A stretch of 64,000 nucleotides of DNA from Sphingorhabdus sp. (GTDB taxonomy: Bacteria; Pseudomonadota; Alphaproteobacteria; Sphingomonadales; Sphingomonadaceae). Both the position numbers and the translations under genes were made by a program. Of this stretch, positions 15,850 to 23,726 are shown one piece after another. Location: positions 186,001-250,000 of the forward strand of contig JANQNO010000002.1 in NCBI GenBank assembly GCA_028279555.1, written 5' to 3'. The notes below the pieces were generated by a model. That model saw only the letters and a program-made list of their open reading frames with translations. It made no database searches and was not told the origin of the DNA. Positions within the stretch are counted from its first letter, which is position 1; the number at the start of each line of letters is the position of its first letter.

Positions 15850-16092
15850 CAGGACTTCCAAATTCAGGCGAGTGGGCGCTGGCAGCAATGTCAGCGCCCA
15901 TTTACTTTGGGCGATTTGGAATGCGATTGCCTGCTTTTCTCACCGCTAGACCGCTTGCTGTGACCCAAGTCACGGAATTCAGCCGCGTGCCGCCGTTAGG
16001 TCCGATCAGCGACCCGACGGTGCCTCCAACCAGAGAATGTGTGCACCGTCCGCCTGGCGGGCCGGTTCTGATCGGCCTGCCTTTTTTCTTTT
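15850..16092 (+). promoter_or_regulatory. Structured leader / attenuator candidate before the fab operon
   Basis: Elements in order: a long imperfect stem closed by TTCCAAAT (15856-15863) and ATTTGGAA (15914-15921) with TGGGCGCTG/CAGCGCCCA (15873-15881, 15892-15900) inside; a hairpin GTGAC-CCAA-GTCAC (15960-15973), which as DNA also resembles a CRP/FNR half-site pair; CCGATCAG (16002-16009), which can pair perfectly with CTGATCGG (16068-16075); an enclosed perfect stem GACGGTGC/GCACCGTC (16016-16023, 16043-16050); then the terminator at 16056. The 16002/16068 pairing overlaps the terminator's loop and 3' arm, so the two folds exclude each other. This is the layout of a transcription attenuator or riboswitch. 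An independent sRNA ending at the terminator is the alternative. Confidence 0.45.
16056..16092 (+). terminator. Rho-independent terminator 55 bases before fabD
   Basis: GGCGGGCCG (16056-16064) pairs with CGGCCTGCC (16073-16081) over nine positions with one G-U, closed by an 8-base loop and followed immediately by TTTTTTCTTTT. The nearest upstream gene ends 750 bases earlier, so this terminator belongs either to a noncoding transcript or to the fabD leader itself. Confidence 0.75.
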
Positions 16093-16146
16093 GCTTGTCT
16101 CTGGTCTGTGCTTAGGCAACCCGCAAATCTCGACAAGGGAGCAGTT

Positions 16147-17085
16147 ATGCGCGCATTTATCTTTCCGGGACAGGGCAGCCAGGCGGTGGGCATGGGCAAG
16201 GAGCTTGCCGGAGCCAGTCCGGTCGCCCGCGAAGTTTTCGAAGAAGTCGACGAGGCACTGGGGCAGAGCCTTTTCCGCCTGATGAGCGAAGGGCCGGAGG
16301 ACGAACTCACCCTCACCGAAAATGCACAGCCGGCGATCATGGCCAATGCGATAGCGACTTTGCGCGTGTTTGAAATCGAGGGGAAAGTTCCGATTGCCCG
16401 CGAATGCGGCTTCGTGGCCGGCCACAGCCTCGGCGAATATACCGCGCTGTGCGCCGCCGGCGCTTTCGATCTTGCGACCACCGCGAGGCTTCTCAAACTG
16501 CGCGGACAGGCCATGCAAGCCGCTGTTCCCGTCGGTGAAGGCAGCATGGCGGCCCTGCTCGGCGCGGATATCGAAAAGGCGGAGGCACTGACAGAGGCTG
16601 CTGCTGATGGGGAGGTTTGTACTATCGCCAATGACAATGACCCCTCGCAGGTTGTCATTTCGGGTCACACTGGCGCGATCGATCGCGCAATCGGGCTCGC
16701 CAGAGAGCATGGCATCAAACGCGGGATCAAGCTTCCGGTCAGCGCGCCTTTCCACTGCCCGTTGATGCAGCCAGCCGCGAATGCAATGGAAGAAGCATTG
16801 GGGGAAACTGAAACCGCTGGGCCCTTTGTGGAGCTGTATGCCAATGTCACCGCCGCCCCGGTCAATGATCCTGTCGACATGAAGGCATTGCTTGTCAAAC
16901 AGGTGACGGGACGGGTCCGCTGGCGCGAATCGGCGATTGCGATGGCTGAAGCAGGCGCGACCCATTTTGTCGAATTCGGCGGAAAAGTGCTGTCGCCGAT
17001 GGTCAAGCGCAGCGCCGGCGGAGATGTCGAAACGACCAGCGTGATTGCGATGGATGATATTGAGGCTTTGCTGAAGGGATTCTAA
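16147..17085 (+). CDS. fabD: Malonyl-CoA:ACP S-malonyltransferase
   Basis: A 312-residue FabD that transfers malonyl from CoA to ACP at the start of fatty-acid elongation (cytosol). It opens with the family signature FIFPGQGSQAVGMG, has the nucleophile Ser94 in GHSLGEY and the catalytic His203 in SAPFHCPL. The ATG at 16147 follows a GGGAG site; an earlier in-frame start would run through untranslated leader. It heads the fab operon: crotonase, GxxExxY gene, fabG, acpP, fabF, mltG. The leader carries an attenuator-like structure. Confidence 0.95.
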   Translation: MRAFIFPGQGSQAVGMGKELAGASPVAREVFEEVDEALGQSLFRLMSEGPEDELTLTENAQPAIMANAIATLRVFEIEGKVPIARECGFVAGHSLGEYTALCAAGAFDLATTARLLKLRGQAMQAAVPVGEGSMAALLGADIEKAEALTEAAADGEVCTIANDNDPSQVVISGHTGAIDRAIGLAREHGIKRGIKLPVSAPFHCPLMQPAANAMEEALGETETAGPFVELYANVTAAPVNDPVDMKALLVKQVTGRVRWRESAIAMAEAGATHFVEFGGKVLSPMVKRSAGGDVETTSVIAMDDIEALLKGF

Positions 17086-17086
17086 C

Positions 17087-17890
17087 ATGGCCCAGCCGAT
17101 TTTGCAGGAGCGCGCCGGGAATATTTTGACGCTGACGCTCAATCTGCCGGAAAAACGCAACCCGATTTCGGATATGTCGGTTGTCGACGGATTGTGCGCT
17201 GCGCTGCAGGCGGCAGACGAGGATATCTCTGTCCACTGCGTGATTCTGACCGGGGCGGGGAGCGCCTTTAGCGCGGGCGGTGACCTGAAAGCGATGCGCC
17301 CGGATTCGGGCGGTTTGCCATCGGCAAAACCGGTCCAGACGCGGCGAAATTACAAATATGGTATTCAGAGACTACCGTTGCTGTTTCAGGCCCTGGAAGT
17401 GCCGGTTGTGGCCGCAGTGAACGGACATGCCATCGGCGCCGGTCTCGATCTGGCGACCATGTGCGATGTGCGTGTCGCTTCTGCAAATGCGAAATTCGCG
17501 GAAAGTTTTGTAAAGCTTGGAATTATTCCGGGCGATGGCGGTGCCTGGTTGTTGCCACGCATCGTCGGCTTTTCCAAGGCTAGCGAACTGGCGCTGACCG
17601 GCGATACGATTGATGCCGCGGAGGCGCTTCGGATCGGCCTCGTTTCCGACGTTGTTCCCGCCAACGAGTTGATGCCGCTTGCACAAAAGATTGCAGGCAA
17701 AATCGCCGCCAACCCGCCGCATGCGGTGCGTATGACCAAAAGGCTGCTGCGCGAGGGACAGACAAGCGATCTTAAAAATATCCTGGAGTTGTCTGCGGCC
17801 ATGCAAAGTCTTGCGCATGCCACAGCGGACAATAAAGAGGCGATCAATGCGTTTCTCGAAAAGCGCAAACCGGAATTCAAAGGAGAGTAG
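17087..17890 (+). CDS. Enoyl-CoA hydratase/isomerase (crotonase) family protein
   Basis: A 267-residue crotonase starting one base after the fabD stop. The oxyanion-hole segments SAGGDLKAM and GHAIGAGLDLA are intact. At the catalytic positions it reads ESFVKLGIIPGDGGAWLLPR: the first hydratase Glu is replaced by Phe, while an Asp lies in PGDGG, a pattern closer to isomerase-type members such as PaaG (FVKIGLIPDSGG-like) than to true hydratases. A beta-oxidation-type enzyme inside a biosynthetic fab operon is unusual; it might shape unsaturated acyl chains or simply share regulation. Function not established. Confidence 0.88.
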   Translation: MAQPILQERAGNILTLTLNLPEKRNPISDMSVVDGLCAALQAADEDISVHCVILTGAGSAFSAGGDLKAMRPDSGGLPSAKPVQTRRNYKYGIQRLPLLFQALEVPVVAAVNGHAIGAGLDLATMCDVRVASANAKFAESFVKLGIIPGDGGAWLLPRIVGFSKASELALTGDTIDAAEALRIGLVSDVVPANELMPLAQKIAGKIAANPPHAVRMTKRLLREGQTSDLKNILELSAAMQSLAHATADNKEAINAFLEKRKPEFKGE

Positions 17891-17914
17891 CAAAATAAAC
17901 GCGCTGGTTGGAAT

Positions 17915-18385
17915 GTGACTTTTAGCTCACGCGGAGACGCAAAGGCGCGGAGAAAAGATTTGAAAGAGATTGATGAAGTAAGCGGAGACGTTGTCGATTT
18001 GGCTCTTCGCATCCACAGGGACCTGGGCCCAGGATTGCTTGAAAGTGTCTATGAGACCGTTCTGGCCGGCAAGCTTGCAAAACTGGGGTACAAGATCGAC
18101 AGGCAAAAGCCTGTCGATATAGTCTTCGAAGGTTCAAGATTTGAGGCCGCTTTTCGGATTGATCTGCTGGTCGATGATCGGCTCATTGTTGAGATAAAAT
18201 CTGTCGAAAAGCTAACCAAGGCGCATGGCAAACAGCTGCTTACCTATTTGCGCCTGACCGGTGAGCCTGTAGGTTTGCTTATCAACTTTGGCGGTGCAAC
18301 TTTGAAAGAAGGGTTGAGACGGATCGTCAACAACCATAAACCCTCCGCGACTTCGCGCCTCCGCGTGAACCAAAACGAGGAATAG
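17915..18385 (+). CDS. GxxExxY family protein (PD-(D/E)XK fold) in an inverted-repeat cassette
   Basis: A 156-residue GxxExxY protein: the name-giving motif is G40-LLE-SVY46, and a nuclease-like D83..E93-I-K95 signature (RIDLLVDDRLIVEIKS) and QLLTYLRLTG follow, as in the PD-(D/E)XK superfamily. It begins with GTG at 17915. Its first residues and its last about 14 residues are encoded by the two arms of a 33-base imperfect inverted repeat. It sits between the crotonase and fabG and ends seven bases before fabG, whose ribosome site overlaps its stop. The family is widespread but has no settled function; the nuclease activity is an inference from fold. Confidence 0.88.
   Translation: MTFSSRGDAKARRKDLKEIDEVSGDVVDLALRIHRDLGPGLLESVYETVLAGKLAKLGYKIDRQKPVDIVFEGSRFEAAFRIDLLVDDRLIVEIKSVEKLTKAHGKQLLTYLRLTGEPVGLLINFGGATLKEGLRRIVNNHKPSATSRLRVNQNEE
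17920..17952 (+). repeat. Left arm of the inverted repeat bounding the GxxExxY gene
   Basis: Thirty-three bases with the core TCACGCGGAG and the end CGCGGAG. It matches the reverse complement of 18343-18375 at 28 of 33 positions. The arm lies inside the coding frame and encodes residues 3-13 of the protein. Confidence 0.85.
18343..18375 (-). repeat. Right arm of the inverted repeat bounding the GxxExxY gene
   Basis: Begins with CTCCGCG and contains CTCCGCGTGA, the inverse of the left-arm core. The two arms delimit a 456-base unit that contains nearly the whole gene. No obvious target-site duplication flanks it. Confidence 0.85.
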
Positions 18386-18391
18386 GAAGAA

Positions 18392-19132
18392 ATGTTCGAT
18401 CTTACTGGAATGACAGCGCTTGTAACGGGGGCGTCGGGCGGAATTGGCAGCGCCATCTGCAAGGCGCTGGCGGTGCAGGGCGCGCGGCTTGCCGTATCGG
18501 GAAGCAATGAGGAAAAGCTCAATAAATTCCGCGACGAGCTTGGCGGCGACACGATCGCGATTCCCTGCAACCTGTCCGACAGCGACAGCGTGGAGGCGCT
18601 CCTGCCATCCGCGATCGAACAGCTTGGGCAGCTCGATATTCTCGTCAACAATGCCGGGGTGACCCGCGACAATCTCACCATGCGGATGAAGGATGAGGAA
18701 TGGGATGATGTTATCCGAATCAATCTGGAAGCTGCGTTCCGTCTGATGCGCGCGGCCAATCGCCCGATGATGAAAGCGCGCTTCGGGCGGATCATCACCA
18801 TCACGAGCGTGGTCGGCGCGACCGGCAATCCTGGACAGGCAAACTATGCAGCCTCGAAGGGCGGGTTGACCGCCATGTCCAAGGCGATGGCGCAGGAACT
18901 GGCGAGCCGGGGGATAACCGTCAACTGCATCGCCCCGGGCTTTATCGCAACCGCCATGACCGAAGATTTGCCGGATGCGCAGAAGGAAGCACTGAATGCA
19001 CGCATTCCCATGGGCCGCATGGGCGAAGGCGACGATATCGGGGCGGCTGTTGCCTTTCTCGCTTCGAAGGAAGCAGGCTATATCACGGGGCAGACCTTGC
19101 ATGTGAATGGCGGAATGGCGATGTTGAGCTGA
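18392..19132 (+). CDS. fabG: 3-oxoacyl-[ACP] reductase
   Basis: A 246-residue FabG that reduces beta-ketoacyl-ACP with NADPH in fatty-acid elongation. The cofactor motif TGASGGIG is at residues 12-19, NNAG at 86-89, and the triad is Ser139, Tyr152, Lys156 (YAASK). The end GYITGQTLHVNGGMAM is diagnostic for FabG over general SDRs. An AGGAAG ribosome site lies in the tail of the GxxExxY gene, so the cassette insertion has supplied or displaced the original spacing. Next gene is acpP, 82 bases away. Confidence 0.95.
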   Translation: MFDLTGMTALVTGASGGIGSAICKALAVQGARLAVSGSNEEKLNKFRDELGGDTIAIPCNLSDSDSVEALLPSAIEQLGQLDILVNNAGVTRDNLTMRMKDEEWDDVIRINLEAAFRLMRAANRPMMKARFGRIITITSVVGATGNPGQANYAASKGGLTAMSKAMAQELASRGITVNCIAPGFIATAMTEDLPDAQKEALNARIPMGRMGEGDDIGAAVAFLASKEAGYITGQTLHVNGGMAMLS

Positions 19133-19214
19133 CATCCAACCACTTGCAAGCGGCAGCGCTAGCGATTAGGGCGTTTTTGAAAGTTTAACTCCCATGAAAA
19201 AAAGGGGCCAATAA

Positions 19215-19448
19215 ATGAGTGATACAGCAGACCGGGTAAAAAAGATCGTTGTCGAGCATCTCGGTGTCGAAGCTGACAAGGTGACAGAAGCTGCGAGCTT
19301 TATCGATGATCTGGGCGCAGACAGCCTGGATATTGTCGAGCTGGTGATGGCATTCGAAGAGGAATTCAACGTCGAAATTCCCGACGATGCGGCCGAGAAA
19401 ATCTCGACCGTGAAAGATGCGATCGAATTTATCGATAATCAGGGCTGA
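19215..19448 (+). CDS. acpP: Acyl carrier protein
   Basis: A 77-residue acidic ACP carrying growing acyl chains on phosphopantetheine attached to Ser37 in [10 protein letters not shown]. Size, acidity and the [16 protein letters not shown] helix are canonical. A GGGG-rich ribosome site precedes the ATG. A strong intercistronic hairpin follows before fabF, which may help keep acpP mRNA in excess, as is common for this very abundant protein. Confidence 0.97.
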   Translation: MSDTADRVKKIVVEHLGVEADKVTEAASFIDDLGADSLDIVELVMAFEEEFNVEIPDDAAEKISTVKDAIEFIDNQG

Positions 19449-19490
19449 CAAAAACGGGGCGCTGCTGCGTCCATGCCAGTTTGATTTTCG

Positions 19491-19526
19491 AACGGCTTTC
19501 CCGCTTTTTCTGGCCGGAAAGCCGTT
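19491..19526 (+). other. 11-bp perfect hairpin between acpP and fabF
   Basis: AACGGCTTTCC (19491-19501) and GGAAAGCCGTT (19516-19526) are perfectly inverted with a 14-base loop. No T run follows, so it is more likely an mRNA stability or processing structure (or a weak terminator) than a full stop before fabF. Confidence 0.5.
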
Positions 19527-19595
19527 TGCATATCCGGGGCAAAATCCTCTATTGAGGCCGGTGACAGAGGTCTGACGATGGCCAGGAGATATTGA

Positions 19596-20858
19596 ATGCG
19601 GCGTGTTGTTGTTACTGGATTGGGGCTGGTGACGCCGCTGGGGGGCGATGTCGAAACCAGCTGGGCGAATATCCTCGCCTCCAAATCGGGTGCCGGAAAG
19701 ATCACGCGTTTCGACCCTGCCGATCAGAAATGCCACATCGCCTGCGAGGTAAAGCCTGCCGATCACGAATATGGCTTCGATCCCGACAAGCGTGTTGACC
19801 ATAAGGTGCAGCGCCAGGTCGATCCCTTCATCGTTTACGGGATAGACGCCGCCGGACAGGCGCTGGAAGATGCCGGATTGACCGAAATGAGCGATGCGGA
19901 AAAGCGCCGCACAGGTTGCTCCATCGGTGCCGGCATTGGCGGTCTGCCGGGTATCGAGAAAGAATCCATCGTTCTGCATGAACGTGGTCCCGGACGTGTG
20001 AGCCCGCATTTCGTGCATGGCCGGCTGATCAATCTGATCACCGGACAGGTGCAGATAAAATACGGCTTCATGGGTCCCAACCATTCGGTCGTGACCGCCT
20101 GCTCGACCGGTGCGCATTCGATTGGCGATGCTGCCCGCATGATCCGCGACGATGATGCCGACGTCATGCTTGCGGGCGGAGCGGAAAGCACGGTCAATCC
20201 GCTTGGAATTGCGGGCTTCGCGCAGGCGAGGGCGCTCAATACGAGCATGAATGACCAGCCGGAAAAGGCAAGCCGCCCCTATGACAAGGATCGCGACGGT
20301 TTTGTCATGGGCGAGGGCGCAGGAATCGTTGTGCTTGAAGAGTATGAACGCGCCAAGGCACGCGGCGCGAATATCTATGCCGAGGTGGTTGGCTATGGGC
20401 TTTCCGGCGATGCCTACCATGTGACGGCCCCGCATCCCGAAGGTCTCGGCGCGCAGCTGGCGATGGAAATGGCGCTCAATAAAGCCGGGCTCGGCGCGGG
20501 CGATATTGACTATGTCAACGCGCATGGCACCTCGACAATGGCCGACACGATCGAACTCGCGGCAGTCAAACGGGTTCTGGGCGACGATCTGGGCGGTGCG
20601 TCCATGTCGAGCACCAAATCGGCGATCGGTCATCTGCTAGGCGGTGCAGGCGCAGTAGAGGCAATCTTCTGCATTTTGGCGCTCCGCGACCAGATCGTGC
20701 CCCCGACGCTCAATCTGGACAATCCCGACGAGGGAACCGAGGGCGTAGACCTCGTCCCGCACAAGGCGCGCAAGCGCGAGGTGTGCGCCGCGCTCAACAA
20801 CAGCTTCGGCTTCGGCGGCACCAACGCCAGCCTGATCATGAAACAAGTCGATGCGTAA
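19596..20858 (+). CDS. fabF: 3-oxoacyl-[ACP] synthase II
   Basis: A 420-residue condensing enzyme (KAS II) that elongates acyl-ACP with malonyl-ACP. The nucleophile is Cys169 in VVTACSTGAHSIGDA; the two catalytic His motifs are NAHGTSTMADTIEL and AIGHLLGGAGAVEA. The ending NNSFGFGGTNASL is the usual C-terminal glycine loop. AGGAGA precedes the ATG. The last eight bases overlap the mltG start, indicating coupling. Confidence 0.97.
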   Translation: MRRVVVTGLGLVTPLGGDVETSWANILASKSGAGKITRFDPADQKCHIACEVKPADHEYGFDPDKRVDHKVQRQVDPFIVYGIDAAGQALEDAGLTEMSDAEKRRTGCSIGAGIGGLPGIEKESIVLHERGPGRVSPHFVHGRLINLITGQVQIKYGFMGPNHSVVTACSTGAHSIGDAARMIRDDDADVMLAGGAESTVNPLGIAGFAQARALNTSMNDQPEKASRPYDKDRDGFVMGEGAGIVVLEEYERAKARGANIYAEVVGYGLSGDAYHVTAPHPEGLGAQLAMEMALNKAGLGAGDIDYVNAHGTSTMADTIELAAVKRVLGDDLGGASMSSTKSAIGHLLGGAGAVEAIFCILALRDQIVPPTLNLDNPDEGTEGVDLVPHKARKREVCAALNNSFGFGGTNASLIMKQVDA

Positions 20859-21822
20859 GCTCGGTTATGCGATCGTCGCCCTCGCGGCGCTCGTGCTGAT
20901 GATTGTCGGTGGCAACTTCGTTTATGGCTGGAATGCAAAAGGCCCGTCCGAGCGCGACGTAACGGTTGTCATCAAACCCGGATCCAGCCTGCCGCTTGCT
21001 GCGCGTTCGCTGGAAGCCGGCGGCGTGGTCAAATCGGCGGACGCCTTCGTGACGCGCGCCAAGATACTGGGCGGATCGACGACGATAAAGGCGGGCGAGT
21101 TCCTGATCCCAGCAGGCGCATCCAATGCAGACGTCATGTCGATCCTGCAAGGCGGCAAGACCGTCCAGCGGTTGGTCACCATTCCCGAGGGCATGCCTTC
21201 GATCATGGTCTTCGAGCGGCTGATGGCGAATGATCAGCTGACCGGTGAAATCACGGTGCCCGCCGAAGGATCGGTCATGCCCAACAGCTATGCCTTCGAG
21301 AAAGGCGAGCCGCGCGCAGATGTGTTGAAACGCATGCAGGCGGCTATGACGCAGGCGGTTGGCGAGCTATGGCCGGACAAGGCGCCGCATGCTGTGGTCA
21401 AGACCCCGCAGGAGGCGATCATCCTTGCCTCCATTGTCGAGAAGGAAACAGCCAAGAAGAGCGAGCTCAGAAAGGTCGCCGGTGTCTATTCCAACCGCCT
21501 GACCAAGGGCATGATGCTGCAGGCCGATCCCACCATCATCTATCCGATCACCAAGGGCAAACCGCTGGGCCGCCGCATCCGCCAGTCGGAGATTCAGGCG
21601 GTCAACGACTATAACACCTATTCGATGACTGGCCTGCCCAAGGGTCCTATTGCCAATCCGTCGAAAGCGGCAATCGCCGCGGTGCTCAACCCCGAAAAAA
21701 CCAGCGCGCTTTATTTCGTGGCCGATGGCAAGGGCGGCCATGTTTTTGCCGATACGCTGGAGGAGCATAACAAGAATGTCGAAGCCTGGTATGCGATCCG
21801 CCGTGAGCGGGGGGAGATGTGA
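20851..21822 (+). CDS. mltG: Endolytic murein transglycosylase MltG
   Basis: A 323-residue YceG-family protein that cleaves nascent glycan strands. Residues 4-22 form a single N-terminal membrane anchor (AIVALAALVLMIVGG), the rest is periplasmic; a LysM-like part (TVVIKPGSSLPLAA) precedes the catalytic domain with Glu197 in ASIVEKET and the ending NPEKTSALYFVADGKGGHVF. It overlaps fabF by eight bases, the standard alphaproteobacterial fabF-mltG order. Confidence 0.95.
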   Translation: MRKLGYAIVALAALVLMIVGGNFVYGWNAKGPSERDVTVVIKPGSSLPLAARSLEAGGVVKSADAFVTRAKILGGSTTIKAGEFLIPAGASNADVMSILQGGKTVQRLVTIPEGMPSIMVFERLMANDQLTGEITVPAEGSVMPNSYAFEKGEPRADVLKRMQAAMTQAVGELWPDKAPHAVVKTPQEAIILASIVEKETAKKSELRKVAGVYSNRLTKGMMLQADPTIIYPITKGKPLGRRIRQSEIQAVNDYNTYSMTGLPKGPIANPSKAAIAAVLNPEKTSALYFVADGKGGHVFADTLEEHNKNVEAWYAIRRERGEM

Positions 21823-22478
21823 TCCGCTGCGCGGTTGCCGCCGGCGTGCTGTTGATCCCTTCAGCCGCATCGGCAGATATCATCTTTACAAATGGGCAAA
21901 AGATTGCCGAATTCCCAAGCTGCGAGGTGACCGTTGAAACTCGCTATGGCCCGGCCAAGGTAGAGCGGACGCTGAGTGAGGGTGCGTATCTTTACCAGAA
22001 CGTATCCTGGCGCGGAGTCGATGCACAAAAGCCCGCTGGTTTCGTGGTGAGTCCCTGGTGGCGGAATAGCAGGACTTCTGGCCTCGCTGCGGGACCCGTC
22101 TTTGATGTCGGCCTGCAAAAAGGCAAATCCACGATCTTGAGCCGTTCGCTTGCGCTAGGCAGCAAGCTGACAATAAGGGCAGCTGTGCCGGATGCAGCTT
22201 CCGTGGCGATCATTTATGGTCCATTGCAAGACAGAAGGTCAAAATATCGTGACGGCTTCAATGTCGATGTGGTTGACCTGGTGAACCGCTTCCAGACGCA
22301 GGAACACGTCATTCTTGAGATCGAGGAACCGGCAAGACGCGGCGATGCCGAAATACATCGCGGAAAACTCTCTCTCAATTCTGCGCGTGCGTTTTTACAG
22401 ATCGATAGCGAAGCCAACCGCTTGCTGGATGAATGGCAATCGGGCGGCGGCGTCAACTGCCCGGGAGAGTCGCGCTAG
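21819..22478 (+). CDS. Hypothetical secreted protein
   Basis: A 219-residue protein I do not recognise. GTG at 21819 overlaps the mltG stop (GTGA), so it is translationally coupled to mltG. The first 19 residues (MIRCAVAAGVLLIPSAASA) are a typical signal peptide with an AxA cleavage site. The mature part is mixed alpha/beta with few cysteines and no catalytic motif I can name. Periplasmic location and a link to envelope growth are inferred from the signal and context only. Confidence 0.7.
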   Translation: MIRCAVAAGVLLIPSAASADIIFTNGQKIAEFPSCEVTVETRYGPAKVERTLSEGAYLYQNVSWRGVDAQKPAGFVVSPWWRNSRTSGLAAGPVFDVGLQKGKSTILSRSLALGSKLTIRAAVPDAASVAIIYGPLQDRRSKYRDGFNVDVVDLVNRFQTQEHVILEIEEPARRGDAEIHRGKLSLNSARAFLQIDSEANRLLDEWQSGGGVNCPGESR

Positions 22479-22484
22479 TCGCCT

Positions 22485-23498
22485 CTAAACCTGATAATAG
22501 TCCCGGTACCAGGCAACGAAGCGTTTCACGCCTTCCTTGACATCGGTTTGCGGCTGATAGCCGGTCAGGTTTTTGAGCAAAGTTGCATCGGCCCAGGTTG
22601 CCGGGACATCGCCCATCTGCATTTCCATGAGATTGCGGATCGCCGGCTTGCCGCACTCGGCCTCGATGGCGTCGACAAAATCGGTGAGTTTCACGCTGTC
22701 ACCATTGCCGATATTGACCACGCGAAAGGGCGCCGCATGCGACAGGCTGTCCCATTCGGGAATGTCATCGGCGCTTTCCGGCTTTTCGGGGACTGCATCG
22801 ATCAGTAGGCGGATACCGCGCACCAGATCGGTCACATAGGTGAAATCGCGGTACATTTCGCCATGGTTGTAAACATCGATGGGGTCGCCATTCAGGATGC
22901 CGCGCGTAAACTTAAACAGGGCCATATCCGGTCGGCCCCAGGGGCCGTAAACGGTGAAGAAGCGGAACATGGAGACCGGCAGGTTCCACAGGCTGGCATA
23001 GCTGTGGCCCATGCTTTCATTGGCTTTCTTGGTTGCGGCATAGAGCGTTAACTGCGTGTCGACCTTTTGTCGCTCGTGAAAAGGCATATCGGTTTCTGCG
23101 CCATAGGCCGAACTGGTCGAGGCCATCAGCAAATGATCGACTTCCAACTCGCGGGCGCATTCCATGACATTGAAAGTGCCGACGATATTCGCCTCGATAT
23201 AGGCGCGCGGATTTTCGATCGAATAACGCACACCGGCCTGCGCGGCGAGATGCACGATCACATCGGGCTTCTCGGTCATGCAGAGCGAATGCAGCCGGTT
23301 CATATCTTCCAGCATTCCGACATGTGCGGAAAAATGCTCGTTCTGCAGCAGCATCTGGTGCCGCTTTTCTTTCAGGCGGACGTCATAATAATCGGTCAGC
23401 CCGTCATAGCCGACAACGACAAAACCTTCATCGAGCAGCAGGCGCGAAAGATGATAGCCGATAAAGCCCGCAGATCCGGTAACCAGGATTTTTCGCAT
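22485..23498 (-). CDS. NAD-dependent UDP-sugar epimerase (UDP-glucuronate 4-epimerase-like)
   Basis: A 337-residue extended SDR. The Rossmann motif GSAGFIG is at the N-terminus, the catalytic pair is YAATKK, and the substrate-side segments FRFFTVYGPWGRPDMALFKF and GDPIDVYNHGEMYRDFTYV match UDP-glucuronate 4-epimerases and CapI-type proteins. The start is ATG at 23498 (MRKILVTG); the upstream extension has no family match. It stands alone, convergent with the mltG operon, and would supply UDP-galacturonate for surface polysaccharide. Confidence 0.88.
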   Translation of the reverse strand: MRKILVTGSAGFIGYHLSRLLLDEGFVVVGYDGLTDYYDVRLKEKRHQMLLQNEHFSAHVGMLEDMNRLHSLCMTEKPDVIVHLAAQAGVRYSIENPRAYIEANIVGTFNVMECARELEVDHLLMASTSSAYGAETDMPFHERQKVDTQLTLYAATKKANESMGHSYASLWNLPVSMFRFFTVYGPWGRPDMALFKFTRGILNGDPIDVYNHGEMYRDFTYVTDLVRGIRLLIDAVPEKPESADDIPEWDSLSHAAPFRVVNIGNGDSVKLTDFVDAIEAECGKPAIRNLMEMQMGDVPATWADATLLKNLTGYQPQTDVKEGVKRFVAWYRDYYQV

Positions 23499-23726
23499 AA
23501 TATGGTCCAGTTCGGTCCGCTTATGGGCGCGGATTTGCGCCAAGGGTTTCGGCTTCTCTAGATATAACCGGAATGCCTAACAAGCCGCAAATATCCACAC
23601 AAAAGGCGATCATTCGCCCACAATCTGCTTGCTACTGGCGGCATTCTCGTCGAATTTGCCAGGCAATGAATGGAACAAAGGCATGGAAGGGCCGCGAAAA
23701 GGCCCGCCGCGTGAGAAGGAAAGCCG

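Larger units (their letters stand above)
15306..16146. other. Long gene-free region with several RNA-like structures
   Basis: This 841-base stretch lies between the SDR and fabD. I see no frame with family resemblance or clear codon bias. It contains, in order: an 8-bp inverted repeat around a T run (15344-15380), a hairpin with an all-pyrimidine loop (15437-15476), a GC hairpin followed by T6 (15487-15536), a 12-bp stem at 15780-15807, a nested long stem (15856-15921), a CCAA-capped hairpin (15957-15975), and an attenuator-like module ending at 16092. These are described separately. Confidence 0.6.

Noticed and set aside
15959-15974. TGTGA-N6-TCACG, a CRP/FNR-like operator
   Set aside because: It is equally a CCAA-capped RNA hairpin in a structured leader and lies about 170 bases from fabD; I kept it only as part of the leader element.
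15888-16115. 75-codon open frame in the fabD leader
   Set aside because: It crosses several stable RNA stems and the terminator, and its composition (Pro/Leu patches) resembles no protein family.
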